64,000 bases of DNA from Bacillota bacterium (GCA_021781655.1 JAJXWJ010000001.1:54252-118251), one strand, 5' to 3'. Numbered from the stretch's first letter, positions 1 through 9,286 are shown. The notes: generated from the sequence alone by a model not told the origin. Translations and numbers: made by a program.

Positions 1-894
1 GTGCATCCAACAAAGGCAGAAGTAAAGTTCCAAAATGATAGGGAAGTGTTTAAGCTTGTATTTGATGCTGTCCACGAAGCTATGAGGGACAGTTTAAGAG
101 GTAGCTTTGAATTTGAAATAGAGCAGTCCGTTATAAATTTAAATGAGACTATTCCAGAAAAGCTTGAAACAATACAGCTTCCTATGGATTTTAAACATAA
201 TGAAAAAGAAATTGAAGTATTTTATGAAAAACCAAAAGAAATTATTAAAGAACCTTTTAAAAATAAAGAAATAATTGTTACAAAAGCTTTACCGACTATT
301 GAAAAAGTAGCAAAATTTCCAGAGCTTAAGGTTATTGGACAATTTCATAGCTCCTATATAATAGCTGAAGCATTTGATGAGCTATATTTAATAGACCAGC
401 ATGCTGCTCACGAAAAGATACTTTTTGAAAAATACACAAAAGAAATAAAAGAAAATGAAGTTTCAGCTCAGATTTTATTAACTCCAGAAGTAATAGAATT
501 AACGTCTGAAGATTACATTTTTTATGTTGAAAATAAGGAAATATGTAAAAGTGCAGGCTTTTTTATTGAGGAGTTTGGAGAAAATACTATTAAATTGAGT
601 GAAGTTCCCAATTTTCTTGGTAAGCCTCAACTTAAAGAGTTCTTTATGTCTATATTAGAAAACTTAAAAAGGTTAGGCTCTGGAGAAACATATGAGGTAA
701 AATATAATAAAATAGCTTCTCTTTCTTGTAAGGCTGCAGTTAAAGCAAATGATGTGCTTTCTTTTGATGAAATGAGAGCATTAATAAATAATTTAAGATT
801 TTTAGAGGATCCTTTTAATTGTCCACATGGAAGACCTACTATTATAAAAATGTCACTAATGGAGTTTGAAAAGAAATTTAAAAGGATTCAGTAA
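1..894 (+). CDS. mutL: DNA mismatch repair protein MutL, C-terminal part (5' end outside window)
   Basis: MutL links MutS mismatch recognition to strand incision in methyl-independent mismatch repair. The window starts inside the gene: the first GTG is the internal valine of the conserved VHPTKAEV motif ending the N-terminal ATPase half, so the true start and GHKL ATPase lie upstream. After a variable linker (about residues 40-105 of this fragment) comes the C-terminal dimerisation/endonuclease domain. It carries [12 protein letters not shown] at residue 132, matching the DQHA(X)2E(X)4E metal-binding motif, and a CPHGRPT motif near the end. These mark the endonuclease-active MutL found in bacteria without MutH. 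The stop codon lies just before miaA, as in many Clostridia, so the two are probably cotranscribed. Confidence 0.97.
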   Translation: MHPTKAEVKFQNDREVFKLVFDAVHEAMRDSLRGSFEFEIEQSVINLNETIPEKLETIQLPMDFKHNEKEIEVFYEKPKEIIKEPFKNKEIIVTKALPTIEKVAKFPELKVIGQFHSSYIIAEAFDELYLIDQHAAHEKILFEKYTKEIKENEVSAQILLTPEVIELTSEDYIFYVENKEICKSAGFFIEEFGENTIKLSEVPNFLGKPQLKEFFMSILENLKRLGSGETYEVKYNKIASLSCKAAVKANDVLSFDEMRALINNLRFLEDPFNCPHGRPTIIKMSLMEFEKKFKRIQ

Positions 895-904
895 GGAAAT
901 AAAT

Positions 905-1831
905 ATGATAGATTTAATTATAATTGCAGGTCCTACAGGTGTAGGTAAAACAGATATTTCAATAGAACTTGCAAAAAAACTTAATGGAGAAATAATTTCA
1001 GCCGATTCTATGCAAATTTATAAGTACATGGATATTGGCTCAGCAAAAATTTTAAAAGAAGAAATGAAGGGTGTTACTCATCATTTAATCGATATTATCG
1101 AGCCAGATGCACCTTACAGCGTAGCAAGCTTTAAAAAGGATGCAGAAAATGCAATTAAAGATATAAATAGCAGAGGTAAGTATCCTATTTTAGTTGGTGG
1201 GACAGGTTTATATATAAATTCATTAATATATAACTATGAGTTTTCAAAAACATATAAGGATATAGATTATAGAAATGAATTAGAAAATATTGCAAAAGAA
1301 AAAGGAAAAGAATTTGTTCATGAAATGCTTAAAGAAATAGATATAGATTCTTATAATAGGCTATTCCCTAATGATTTGAAAAGAGTAATAAGAGCTCTTG
1401 AAGTCCATAAGCTAACAGGTAAAACTGTTGGACAATTAAATGAGTCTCAACATATTTACGATATACCATATAACATTAATTATTTTGTTTTAAATATGGA
1501 TAGACATAAGCTTTATGATAGAATAAATAAAAGAGTTGATGTTATGGTTGAAAAAGGTCTTATTAATGAGGTGGAAAAATTAAAGGAATTAGGGTATAAT
1601 TCAAATATGCAGTCTATGAAGGGTATTGGTTATAAAGAAATACTTTCTTATCTAGATGGAAAACTTTCTTTTGAGGAAGCTATTGATAAAGTTAAACAAG
1701 GTAGCAGAAATTATGCTAAAAGACAGCTTACTTGGTTTAGAAAGGATTCTAGAGTAGAGTGGATACATAAACAGCAGTTTAAAGATGAGGCTGAAATAGC
1801 ATCATTTATGTATTCTAAGGTTAATAAATGA
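905..1831 (+). CDS. miaA: tRNA dimethylallyltransferase MiaA
   Basis: Adds a dimethylallyl group from DMAPP to N6 of A37 in tRNAs reading UNN codons. The 308-residue protein has the P-loop GPTGVGKT at about residues 8-15, followed by the conserved ISADSMQIY segment and the GGTGLYI motif, all typical of MiaA; length fits the family. The ATG at 905 is chosen over an in-frame ATG at 866, which lies inside mutL, because a TAAGGA ribosome binding site sits about 8 bases before it and the protein then begins right at the P-loop strand. It starts 10 bases after the mutL stop and is followed by hfq. Confidence 0.96.
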   Translation: MIDLIIIAGPTGVGKTDISIELAKKLNGEIISADSMQIYKYMDIGSAKILKEEMKGVTHHLIDIIEPDAPYSVASFKKDAENAIKDINSRGKYPILVGGTGLYINSLIYNYEFSKTYKDIDYRNELENIAKEKGKEFVHEMLKEIDIDSYNRLFPNDLKRVIRALEVHKLTGKTVGQLNESQHIYDIPYNINYFVLNMDRHKLYDRINKRVDVMVEKGLINEVEKLKELGYNSNMQSMKGIGYKEILSYLDGKLSFEEAIDKVKQGSRNYAKRQLTWFRKDSRVEWIHKQQFKDEAEIASFMYSKVNK

Positions 1832-1878
1832 TTTATATAAATCTTTATACAAAATTAAAAAATGCGGAGGGTAAAATA

Positions 1879-2133
1879 ATGAATAATACTAAGTCTACTA
1901 ACAATTTGCAAGATATATTTTTAAACAGTGCAAGGAAAAATAAAATATCGGTAATAATTCACCTAACAAATGGTTTCCAATTGAAAGGTAATGTAAAAGG
2001 CTTTGATAGCTTTACAGTAATTTTGGATAGTGATGGAAAGCAGATGATGATATACAAACATGCTATTTCAACTATTACACCTTTTAAACCGATTTTGTTT
2101 AATCAAAGTTTTGATGGAGAAAACCTAGAATAG
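1879..2133 (+). CDS. hfq: RNA chaperone Hfq
   Basis: Hexameric Sm-like protein that binds small RNAs and mRNAs. The 84-residue product has the Sm1 segment around [15 protein letters not shown] and the Sm2 motif YKHAIST, the Hfq signature. The ATG at 1879 has a GGAGG 8 bases upstream (1866-1870); an in-frame upstream ATG at 1828 overlaps the miaA end and has no good ribosome binding site. Gene order mutL-miaA-hfq is common in Clostridia. An intrinsic terminator begins in the last codons. Confidence 0.96.
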   Translation: MNNTKSTNNLQDIFLNSARKNKISVIIHLTNGFQLKGNVKGFDSFTVILDSDGKQMMIYKHAISTITPFKPILFNQSFDGENLE

Positions 2134-2155
2134 GCAAAAGCCTATTCTTTTTTTG
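2128..2155 (+). terminator. Intrinsic terminator after hfq
   Basis: Eight-base-pair stem GAATAGGC (2128-2135) and GCCTATTC (2140-2147) with a four-base loop, followed by a run of T. The left arm overlaps the hfq stop codon. It probably ends the mutL-miaA-hfq transcript. Confidence 0.85.
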
Positions 2156-2195
2156 TACAAAATATATATTGCTTTGACGTATGGAGGAAAAATAC

Positions 2196-3476
2196 ATGTT
2201 AAAAGAAACAAAGGAATTTTTAAAAAATAAATATAAGATTTCAGAAGAGGTTATAAGCCTTTCGAATAAAACGTTAGAAGATATAAATGAGCAGTTTGTA
2301 AAATTTGATGAAATAAGAGAATACAATCAGCTTAAGGTGTTAAACGCCATGCAAGAAGAAAAAATAAGTGAAGCCCACTTCACCAATAGTTCAGGCTATG
2401 GCTATGGTGATATTGGAAGAGACAGTTTAGATAAGGTTTATGCACGAGTTTTTAATGCAGAAAGCGCATTAGTTAGACCACATTTTGTAAATGGTACCCA
2501 TGCAATAGGTGCAGCTCTTTTTGGAAATTTAAGACCTAACGATACGATGCTTTCCATATGCGGAACTCCATACGATACACTTCATAATATAATTGGTATA
2601 AGTAGTGATAAAAATATTGGTTCTTTAATGGAGTATGGAGTTAAATATAAGATGCTGGATTTAACTTCAAATGGAAAAATTAATACAGAGGAAGTTATTA
2701 GCCAATTAAAAAATGATGACACTATAAAATTAATTCATATTCAAAGATCAACAGGCTATGGTTTTAGAAATTCTTTAACAATAGATGAAATTGAAGAAAT
2801 AATAAAAGAAATTAGAAAAGTTAAAGAAGAAGTCATTGTTTTTGTAGATAACTGCTATGGTGAATTTATCGATACGAAAGAACCTACAGATGTAGGTGCT
2901 GATTTAGTAGCTGGCTCATTAATTAAAAATATTGGAGGGGGAATCGCACCTACTGGAGGATACATAGCTGGAAAAGAAGCATATGTTACCCAGGCAGCCT
3001 ATAGGTTAACTATACCTGGAATAGGAGGAGAGTGTGGCTCTACCTTTGGGGTTATGAGATCTTTATTTCAAGGTTTATTCATGGCTCCTCATGTGGCAAT
3101 TGAAGCGTTAAAGGGAGCAGTATTTTGTGCAAGGATTATGGAATTAAAAGGCTTTCAAGTATTGCCAAAATATAATGATAAAAGAAGCGATATTATACAA
3201 GCAGTTAAATTTGGAGACAAAGAAAAGGTGATTAAATTTTGTAAGGGAATACAAAAAGGTTCTCCTGTTGATGCTTTTGTACAATGTGAACCATGGGATA
3301 TGCCTGGTTATGAGGATCAAGTTATAATGGCAGCAGGAGCTTTTGTTCAGGGAGCTTCAATAGAATTATCTGCAGATGCACCTATTAGAGAGCCTTATAT
3401 TGCATATTTACAAGGAGGATTAACCTTTGAGCATGCTAAGATAGGAATACTTATTGCTCTTTCAAATTTAGGGTGA
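2196..3476 (+). CDS. PLP-dependent methionine gamma-lyase family protein (aluminium-resistance / YnbB type)
   Basis: The 426-residue protein belongs to the Cys/Met-metabolism fold-type I PLP enzymes annotated as methionine gamma-lyase family or aluminium-resistance protein (B. subtilis YnbB). The Schiff-base lysine is probably Lys244 in GSLIKNIGGG, and HFTNSSGYGYGDIGRD near residue 65 is characteristic. The true substrate of this subfamily is not established. The ATG at 2196 is chosen because GGAGGA lies 7 bases before it; the upstream ATG at 2181 overlaps that ribosome binding site. It sits between the hfq terminator and a long hairpin shared with the convergent lexA. Confidence 0.87.
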   Translation: MLKETKEFLKNKYKISEEVISLSNKTLEDINEQFVKFDEIREYNQLKVLNAMQEEKISEAHFTNSSGYGYGDIGRDSLDKVYARVFNAESALVRPHFVNGTHAIGAALFGNLRPNDTMLSICGTPYDTLHNIIGISSDKNIGSLMEYGVKYKMLDLTSNGKINTEEVISQLKNDDTIKLIHIQRSTGYGFRNSLTIDEIEEIIKEIRKVKEEVIVFVDNCYGEFIDTKEPTDVGADLVAGSLIKNIGGGIAPTGGYIAGKEAYVTQAAYRLTIPGIGGECGSTFGVMRSLFQGLFMAPHVAIEALKGAVFCARIMELKGFQVLPKYNDKRSDIIQAVKFGDKEKVIKFCKGIQKGSPVDAFVQCEPWDMPGYEDQVIMAAGAFVQGASIELSADAPIREPYIAYLQGGLTFEHAKIGILIALSNLG

Positions 3477-3483
3477 TGAATTA

Positions 3484-3563
3484 AAAAAATTGCGATGCAT
3501 TTTTTAAAGTTTACAGTTGGTATATCCCATTTAAAACGTTAAAAAGCTGCATCGCAATTTTTT
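3484..3563. terminator. Long bidirectional hairpin between the PLP gene and lexA
   Basis: A perfect 16-base inverted repeat, AAAAAATTGCGATGCA at 3484-3499 and its complement at 3548-3563, encloses a second imperfect stem (TTTTTAAAGTTTA against TAAAACGTTAAAAA). T-runs follow the stem on both strands, so it can end both converging transcripts. The stem is longer than an ordinary terminator. Confidence 0.75.
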
Positions 3564-4174
3564 TAGTATTTTCTATATATTCCTACAAGTTTTCCGATTA
3601 TTTGACAGTCAGCCACTATAATTGGTTCCATAGAACTATTTTCTGGCTGAAGTCTAATATGTCCGTCTTCTTTGAAAAATCTTTTAATAGTTGCTTCATT
3701 TTCAATTAATGCAACTACTATTTCGCCGTTTGAGGCAGAAGAAGTTTTTTCGATTATAGCTAAATCTCCATCATAAATTCCTGCTTCTATCATACTTTCC
3801 CCTGAAATTTTTAAAATAAAAAGTTCATTTTTATTTTTAACAAATTCAAGAGGCATAGTAAAAGTATCTTCTATGTTTTCTACAGCAAGTATTGGCTGAC
3901 CAGCATTTACTTTGCCTACTATTGGGATGTTTACCAATTCTTTTCTGTATTCATAATCTAATAAAAGCTCAATTGCCCTTGGTTTTGATGGATCCCTTTT
4001 AATTAATCCTTTTTTTTCTAATCTTGAAAGATGACCATGAACCGTAGAAGTAGAACTTAAGCCAACCTTAGCACAAATTTCTCTAACAGAAGGAGGGTAG
4101 CCCTTTGTTGATACTTCTGATTTTAAAAATTCATATATTTCCGATTGCATGTCTCTTTTTATATTTTGAGTCAT
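3563..4174 (-). CDS. lexA: SOS repressor LexA
   Basis: Represses SOS genes and inactivates itself by RecA-stimulated self-cleavage. The 203-residue protein has an N-terminal winged helix-turn-helix (about residues 27-60, [21 protein letters not shown]) and a C-terminal S24 peptidase domain. The scissile bond is Ala91-Gly92 (VNAGQP); the catalytic pair is Ser127 (SGESM) and Lys164 (ATIKRFF). The start has an AGAGGTG ribosome binding site. It is transcribed alone, divergently from the DHH gene, with a LexA box on its own promoter, so it should be autoregulated. Confidence 0.96.
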   Translation of the reverse strand: MTQNIKRDMQSEIYEFLKSEVSTKGYPPSVREICAKVGLSSTSTVHGHLSRLEKKGLIKRDPSKPRAIELLLDYEYRKELVNIPIVGKVNAGQPILAVENIEDTFTMPLEFVKNKNELFILKISGESMIEAGIYDGDLAIIEKTSSASNGEIVVALIENEATIKRFFKEDGHIRLQPENSSMEPIIVADCQIIGKLVGIYRKY

Positions 4175-4215
4175 TTATGACACCTCTCTGACATTTATAT
4201 GTATTATATTAATAA

Positions 4216-4255
4216 ATTATAGCATATATAAAAATGATATGCAAACTTACGTTCT
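4216..4255 (-). promoter_or_regulatory. lexA promoter with overlapping LexA box
   Basis: On the minus strand a -35 TTGCAT (4244-4239) and a -10 TATAAT (4221-4216) are 17 bases apart. AGAACGTAAGTTTG (4255-4242) overlaps the -35 and matches the Gram-positive LexA consensus CGAACRNRYGTTYG at all but two specified positions. This placement fits autorepression. Confidence 0.8.
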
Positions 4256-4359
4256 TGAATACAAAATATATGAAAAGTTAACTTATTATATATGTATATT
4301 GTCATTAGTTTATGATAGGATAAATAGAGATAATTTTGAGACTAATGGGGGGATATTTT

Positions 4360-5355
4360 ATGATAAACCTTGAAAATGAAAATAAAGTGAATAGATTAAA
4401 GTTACAAAATTTAATTAATGTTTTAAAACCAGAAAAAAGAGTTTTTATTCAAGCCCATAACTTTCCAGATCACGATGCAATTGCATCAGCTTATGGTTTG
4501 CAATACTTATTAAATGAATTTGGAATAAAATCAGAGATTATTTATAAGGGAAATATTCAAAGAGAATCATTAAAAAAAATGATAGAAAAATTAAAAATAG
4601 AGGCAAATAGCTATGAAAAATTCAATATAACTAATAAAGATAAGATTATCATAATTGATGCTTGCAAAGGAAATAGTAATTTATTTGATTTAAAAGGATA
4701 CCAATTTGCAGTTATAGATCATCATAATGTGGAGACAGATGAACAAATGTTTTATCAAGACATTAGGCCATCTTATGGTGCATGTTCAACTATAATTTAT
4801 TCTTATTTTAAAAGTTTAAATATTGAAATTAATGAAGCTTTGGCAACAGCACTCCTTATTGGGATAGATATAGATACAGCATTGTTAACGAGAGGAGTTT
4901 CAGAATATGATATAGAAGCGTTTTCTAATATATATCATTTATCGGATATAACATTTGTAAATTTTGTTGTAAGAAATCATATTTCAAAACAAGATTTAAT
5001 CTATTATAAGTATTTATTAGAAAATGTAACAATAGACGGTAACTTTGGTTTTTGCTATTTTGAAAATGGATGTAGTCAAAATTTGCTTGGCATTTTAGCT
5101 GATTATCTTTTATCTGTTCAAGAAATAAACTTTGTAGTACTATGTTCAAAGAATGGCGAAGTTGTCAATTTATCCATTAGAAATGAACTTAAACAGCTTG
5201 ATGCTTCTAAAATTATTCAAGAAGTACTAGAAGGAATTGGCTTAGGAGGAGGACATACTATGCTTGCAGGTGGGGTAATATCTAAAGCTTCAGATTTTAA
5301 ATTAGATTATATTTATAATCAATTTAAAAATAGATTAAAGCATATTAAAAATTAA
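4360..5355 (+). CDS. DHH family phosphoesterase (NrnA-like)
   Basis: A 331-residue DHH/DHHA1 protein, the second in the window after nrnA at 18.4 kb. Metal-binding motifs are in order: FPDHDAIASA near residue 41 (His where the family usually has Gly), IIDAC, VIDHHN (the DHH signature) and DIDTALLTR. The C-terminal DHHA1 glycine-rich GGGHTMLAGG is present. The fold predicts hydrolysis of short oligonucleotides, nucleotide phosphates or cyclic dinucleotides; which one cannot be told. The ATG at 4360 is preferred because GGGGGG at 4347-4352 is well spaced; an earlier ATG at 4336 precedes that site. Confidence 0.85.
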   Translation: MINLENENKVNRLKLQNLINVLKPEKRVFIQAHNFPDHDAIASAYGLQYLLNEFGIKSEIIYKGNIQRESLKKMIEKLKIEANSYEKFNITNKDKIIIIDACKGNSNLFDLKGYQFAVIDHHNVETDEQMFYQDIRPSYGACSTIIYSYFKSLNIEINEALATALLIGIDIDTALLTRGVSEYDIEAFSNIYHLSDITFVNFVVRNHISKQDLIYYKYLLENVTIDGNFGFCYFENGCSQNLLGILADYLLSVQEINFVVLCSKNGEVVNLSIRNELKQLDASKIIQEVLEGIGLGGGHTMLAGGVISKASDFKLDYIYNQFKNRLKHIKN

Positions 5356-5390
5356 TATTACTAAGAATAACAACAATGGGGTTATCACAA

Positions 5391-5470
5391 AATAGATTAC
5401 GAACTAAATTAAAAATCCTTGCTGTTTTCTATCAAAGAAATTTTACAAAGGAATTGGTTCGTAATCTATT
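5391..5470. repeat. Long imperfect hairpin, possible small dispersed element (copy A)
   Basis: Positions 5391-5407 pair with 5454-5470 over 17 base pairs with a single G-U pair on the plus strand. The core is ATTACGAACTAA and TTGGTTCGTAAT. It fills the gap between two convergent genes. No T-run follows the stem on either strand, so it is not a standard terminator. The same end sequences bracket a second intergenic element at 35921-36032. Confidence 0.5.
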
Positions 5471-5498
5471 ATTAAAGGTGCGATAGCCGTACATTAAA

Positions 5499-6506
5499 TT
5501 AATTTAAAATAGTGACTTGTACATTTTTTCTTCCAAAGCTGTTACAATCAGCATCTGTATTAAAAAATAAGTCGATTCTATTTCCGATAATATCAGTACC
5601 TGTGTCTGCCGCTATGGCATAGCCATAGCCAGCTATATATAATTTTGTGCCAAGTGGTATTGTCCCAGGAAAAACAGCAACGGTACTATAGCCACTAGGA
5701 TTTCTACTAGTTTGAATACCATAGGAGGTTGCTCCTCCTTTATCATATGCTGTTGCATCCATAGTAATTGTAGTTCCTTTTACTGGTGGAGAAATAACAA
5801 CACTTGCATTAGCTTGTGCGGCAGCTTTTGCAGCAGCAGCAGCTGCCGCCGCTGCATCCATAGAGGCTTTTTGTGCTAAAAGAGAATTTTCTTTTTGCGT
5901 AGCCGAAACTAATAGCTTGTTTTGAGATGTTATTTCGGCATTTAAGTCTTTTAAGCTTTGCTCAATAGCTTTTTGGTCATTAGCAATAGCATTATTTTCA
6001 GCTTGTAAATTAGTTTTTTCTAAAGCTATAGAGTTTCTTTGAGATTTAATGTTATCTATTATTTGATTGTCATAATTTGCGATTTTTGCAAGCATGTCCA
6101 TTCTAGCAAAAAAGTCACTAATACTTCCGGATGAAAGAATTACTTGCAGAGCACTATTGCTTCCGCTCATGTACAAAGATCTCATTCTTTTATCAAGAAA
6201 ATTTTGTTTTGAAGATAATTCGATTTCTTTATTTTTTAAATCTTGATCAAGTTGGTTTGACTTTTTTGTTATTTCATTTATTTTTTCCTTTTTTAAATCG
6301 ATTTCTTCTAATGTGTTTTTTATTTTAGTATTTAAAGCTTGTATATTCGATTGTATTGCATTTTTATCATTTTGTGCTTGTTGAATCTGATTGGTAAGGT
6401 CAGAAGCTTGGTCTGCTTTACAATAAATATTGAATGAAAAAGTTAAAAGAAGTACAGAAATCGTTAGTAAAGTTCTTTTAAAATAAGTAAATTTATTAAT
6501 ATTTAT
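5499..6506 (-). CDS. Secreted coiled-coil / 3D-domain cell wall protein with a non-canonical start
   Basis: Predicted exported peptidoglycan-acting protein of 335 residues. A signal peptide (KFTYFKRTLLTISVLLLTF then a CKA-DQ cleavage region) is followed by a long coiled coil of the CwlO/PcsB type, an alanine-rich linker and a C-terminal 3D domain. The three conserved aspartates are in ADTG, NRIDLFF and DADC. The reading frame is open from a TGA at 6515-6513 with no ATG, GTG or TTG until a codon at 6185, deep inside the coiled coil. AGAGGTG at 6520-6514 is 7 bases before an ATA (6506) and 13 before an ATT (6500). I take the ATA as start, because only then is the signal peptide kept. A sequencing error is the alternative. 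Confidence 0.8.
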   Translation of the reverse strand: MNINKFTYFKRTLLTISVLLLTFSFNIYCKADQASDLTNQIQQAQNDKNAIQSNIQALNTKIKNTLEEIDLKKEKINEITKKSNQLDQDLKNKEIELSSKQNFLDKRMRSLYMSGSNSALQVILSSGSISDFFARMDMLAKIANYDNQIIDNIKSQRNSIALEKTNLQAENNAIANDQKAIEQSLKDLNAEITSQNKLLVSATQKENSLLAQKASMDAAAAAAAAAKAAAQANASVVISPPVKGTTITMDATAYDKGGATSYGIQTSRNPSGYSTVAVFPGTIPLGTKLYIAGYGYAIAADTGTDIIGNRIDLFFNTDADCNSFGRKNVQVTILN

Positions 6507-6640
6507 TGAGGATCACCTCTGCTTTCTACTTAAATATAAGGATATTCGTATATATATTATATCATATTTTAGATTTTAGCAAATTTAATGCTATTTTTTA
6601 GATAATGAGCCAGTATTTTTCTTGCGTCTTCACATCAAGA

Positions 6641-6687
6641 GAGTAGTTTACATAATATAAATTATGTAAAGACTATTTTATGTAAAC
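6641..6687. repeat. Palindromic block sharing a 17-base sequence with 51149-51165
   Basis: GAGTAGTTTACATAATA (6641-6657) recurs exactly at 51149-51165, and similarity continues for about 16 more bases. Here GTTTACATAA (6646-6655) can pair with ATTATGTAAA (6661-6670) or with TTATGTAAAC (6678-6687), giving alternative hairpins. It lies just upstream of the natAB promoter. It may be an operator or a small mobile-element remnant. Confidence 0.5.
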
Positions 6688-6698
6688 AGCCTATAATA

Positions 6699-6727
6699 TT
6701 GACATTTATACCTAAATACGATATATT
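6699..6727 (+). promoter_or_regulatory. Putative sigma-A promoter of natAB
   Basis: TTGACA (6699-6704) and TATATT (6722-6727) with a 17-base spacer, about 85 bases upstream of the natA start. Confidence 0.65.
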
Positions 6728-6812
6728 ATCAATAAGTCTCTATAAGGTAATAGCATGAGTACCTTACTATATAAAGAGAATTTAAAATTTAGTAAAGAAG
6801 GAGATGAATAAA

Positions 6813-7541
6813 TTGATAAAGGTTGAAGGATTAAGTAAAGATTTTAAAAAAATCAAAGCAGTTGACAGTATAAGCTTTGAAGTTAGGGAAGGAGAAATAG
6901 TTGGCCTTTTAGGGGAAAATGGTGCAGGTAAAACTACAACTTTAAGAATGATATCGACTATGCTTAAAGCAACCTCTGGTACAGCATTAATAAATGGTTT
7001 CGACATTAATAAAGAAAGTAGTAAGGTAAGAGGAGAAATAGGTATACTGTTTGGTGGTGAAGTTGGTCTTTATGATAGGCTAACAGCAAAGGAAAATATT
7101 AAATATTTTGCGGAACTTAATGGTATGAGTAATGAAGAAGCTGAAAAAAGTATAAAGTACCTTACAGGAAAATTAAAGATGGAAGAATACATAAATAGAA
7201 GGGTCGGAAAATTTTCTAGGGGTATGAAACAGAAGGTTGCTATAGCAAGATCCATTGTTCACGAACCTTCAGTAATTCTTTTGGACGAGCCTACAGCGGG
7301 ACTGGATGTATCTGCTTCAAAGCTTATCCATGATTTTATAAAAGATTGTAAGAGGGATAATAAAGCTATTGTTTTTTCTAGTCACTCAATGTCAGAAGTT
7401 GAAAAACTTTGTGATAGGATAGTCATAATTCACAAAGGAAAAATAATTGAACAAGGAACGATTGAAGAGTTAAAAGCAAAATATTCAAAAGATAGTATGG
7501 AAGACATATTTATGGGTTTGGTAGGTGATAGCAATGTATAG
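6813..7541 (+). CDS. ABC transporter ATP-binding protein (NatA-like)
   Basis: Cytoplasmic ATPase of an export-type ABC transporter, paired with the membrane protein encoded next. Walker A is GENGAGKT, the signature is FSRGMKQKVA (Arg in place of the usual second Gly) and Walker B is VILLDEPTAGLD; the H-loop is SSHSMSE. The NatA/CcmA type suggests export of Na+ or another cation, or of a toxic compound; the substrate is unproven. Two starts are possible. The ATG at 6804 touches the AAGGAG ribosome binding site (6798-6803), while the TTG at 6813 has a normal 9-base spacer, so TTG is preferred. Confidence 0.88.
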   Translation: MIKVEGLSKDFKKIKAVDSISFEVREGEIVGLLGENGAGKTTTLRMISTMLKATSGTALINGFDINKESSKVRGEIGILFGGEVGLYDRLTAKENIKYFAELNGMSNEEAEKSIKYLTGKLKMEEYINRRVGKFSRGMKQKVAIARSIVHEPSVILLDEPTAGLDVSASKLIHDFIKDCKRDNKAIVFSSHSMSEVEKLCDRIVIIHKGKIIEQGTIEELKAKYSKDSMEDIFMGLVGDSNV

Positions 7542-8727
7542 TACTATTTTTACAGTTTTTAAAAAAGAAATGATAGATTTATATCGAGATAAAAAGACTA
7601 TAATATTTGGGCTTCTCATTCCCCTTTTAATGTTTCCGTTAATTTTTGGAATAATGGGTCATGCAATTAAAAGCTCACAAGAAAGCGTGCAAAATAATTT
7701 AAAGATTGAATTAACAGATCCGTCTAATAGTTCTCTTGGTAATTTTATTAAAAACCAAAAAAACATAAACCTTGTCAAAAGTTCAAATCCAACTCAAGAT
7801 GTTAAAGATGGAAAAATATATTTAGCAATAGAAATTCCAAATAATTTTGATGAAGAAATTAAAAGTGAAACTCAAACTAACATAAAAGTTATTTATGATA
7901 ATTCTAGTGAAAACTCCAGTACAGCCTTAGCTATAATAAACTCAACTTTAGATGCTTATTCAAAAGTTGTTGTAAACCAAAGACTTCAAGAAAGAAAAAT
8001 AAACACCGATATTTTAACACCAGTAAATATGGTACAAACTTCAGTAGAAAAAGATAATAGTGGTACCGCTAAACTTATTTTAGCTATGATACTTCCTTTA
8101 ATGCTTGTAATTTATAGTGTTACAGGACCTATGTCTTCTGCAATTGACTTAGGCGTAGGAGAAAAAGAAAGGGGCACCTTGGAGCCATTATTAACAACAA
8201 AGGCAGGAAGACTATCAATGCTTTGGGGTAAATTTTTAGCTATTACCGTAATTGGTGTGCAAACCTCAATTGCATCTATTTTAGGACTTTACATATCGAT
8301 GAAGCAAAACTCCAGCATTTTTGCTGGGGCAGGCTCTAGCATATCCTCTGCAGGAATAAGCATTCCGTCATTAATTATAATAGCAATTTTTATTACTTTA
8401 ATGACTATGGTATTTGGAGCACTAGAACTTTCTTTAAGTATTTATGCTAAATCCTTTAAAGAAGCCTCTACCTATACTTCTCCTTTAATGATAGTAGCAA
8501 TGGTTCCTACCTATGCAACATATATGCTAGATGCTAAAAACATTTCATTTTTTTATTTTAGTATACCAATAGCAAATGTTTGCTGTATTTTAAAGGAACT
8601 TATATCAGGTATTTATAATGTTCCACATCTTTTGATAACCTTTGCTTGGATATTAGTGTACGTTATGTGCAGCATACTATTTGCTAGGTATATGTTTAGC
8701 AGAGAAGATGTAATTTTTAGAACTTGA
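7534..8727 (+). CDS. ABC transporter permease (NatB-like)
   Basis: Membrane partner of the preceding ATPase. It has one membrane segment near residues 25-45, an extracytoplasmic region of about 130 residues, and five or six C-terminal membrane segments. The motif GVGEKERGTLEPLLTT after the second segment is typical of the NatB/ABC-2 family. The ATG at 7534 follows AGGTG by 6 bases and overlaps the end of natA by 8 bases, a sign of translational coupling. The 3' end overlaps the convergent amidase-domain gene by 11 bases. Confidence 0.87.
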   Translation: MYSTIFTVFKKEMIDLYRDKKTIIFGLLIPLLMFPLIFGIMGHAIKSSQESVQNNLKIELTDPSNSSLGNFIKNQKNINLVKSSNPTQDVKDGKIYLAIEIPNNFDEEIKSETQTNIKVIYDNSSENSSTALAIINSTLDAYSKVVVNQRLQERKINTDILTPVNMVQTSVEKDNSGTAKLILAMILPLMLVIYSVTGPMSSAIDLGVGEKERGTLEPLLTTKAGRLSMLWGKFLAITVIGVQTSIASILGLYISMKQNSSIFAGAGSSISSAGISIPSLIIIAIFITLMTMVFGALELSLSIYAKSFKEASTYTSPLMIVAMVPTYATYMLDAKNISFFYFSIPIANVCCILKELISGIYNVPHLLITFAWILVYVMCSILFARYMFSREDVIFRT

Positions 8728-9205
8728 TTTTAATAAAATGTGCCTTATAATAATCCCAGGATTTATTGTAAGGCACATTTTTAGCTTCAAAGGTATGCTG
8801 ACATACCAAAGGAAGGCTGTTAGAAAAATTAGTGATTATCATGGAGTGAAAAATTACATTTTTAATGTCTTGAAAAAAAATCAAATCGCCTATAGATAAA
8901 TCTGATGTTTCAAAAACTTCATATCCAATTGAAGATATCTTTATATGCCAATATAAAGAATTTGCAACAGCCCAAGAAACTGACCATGTATCATAGCTTC
9001 TCCCTCGGCTATTTCTTGTATACCACCATGGACTATTTCCATTATAAATCATAGGGATGTTACCACTATAAAGACATTGAGAAATAAAATTGCTGCAATC
9101 ACCACTACTATTACCGATTAACGGGAAATACCTATAATAAGGGTTAGGTTTTAGTGCATAAGTTAAAGCATAATTTACGGCATTCTGCCTATTGTATTTA
9201 TACAT
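8717..9205 (-). CDS. Amidase-domain protein (Amidase_6 family)
   Basis: A 162-residue protein matching the putative amidase domain of Firmicutes. It opens with YNRQNAVNYALTYAL, then has SSGDCSNFISQCLYSG with the likely catalytic Cys, paired WW residues, and a later His in VIFHSMIITN. The domain resembles NlpC/P60-type Cys-His hydrolases, so peptide or amide cleavage is inferred. No signal peptide or wall-binding domain is seen, so it may be cytoplasmic or act in sporulation, where such proteins are common. The start has TAGGAGTG upstream. It is monocistronic and convergent with natB. Confidence 0.78.
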   Translation of the reverse strand: MYKYNRQNAVNYALTYALKPNPYYRYFPLIGNSSGDCSNFISQCLYSGNIPMIYNGNSPWWYTRNSRGRSYDTWSVSWAVANSLYWHIKISSIGYEVFETSDLSIGDLIFFQDIKNVIFHSMIITNFSNSLPLVCQHTFEAKNVPYNKSWDYYKAHFIKIKF

Positions 9206-9286
9206 AACACACTCCTAAAATTATTGTTATATAAAATAATAATTGAATGTATAATATTATAAAGTAATAATATAAGAGGCTTAATT

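Larger units (their letters stand above)
6507..6812. other. Intergenic region between the 3D-domain gene and natA
   Basis: About 300 bases without a gene. The left end holds the minus-strand ribosome binding site of the 3D-domain gene. The middle holds a dyad-rich block (6641-6687) shared in part with 51149-51181. The right part holds the natAB promoter (6699-6727) and a short leader with an AAGGTA...TACCTT hairpin at about 6746-6768. No RNA gene was recognised. Confidence 0.6.

Noticed and set aside
5821..5860. GC-rich short repeat on the plus strand inside the 3D-domain gene
   Set aside because: It is the codon run of an alanine-rich protein linker, not a DNA repeat element.
6185..6185. 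ATG at 6185 as the start of the 3D-domain protein
   Set aside because: It lies inside the coiled coil, lacks a ribosome binding site and would remove a clear signal peptide encoded upstream in the same frame.
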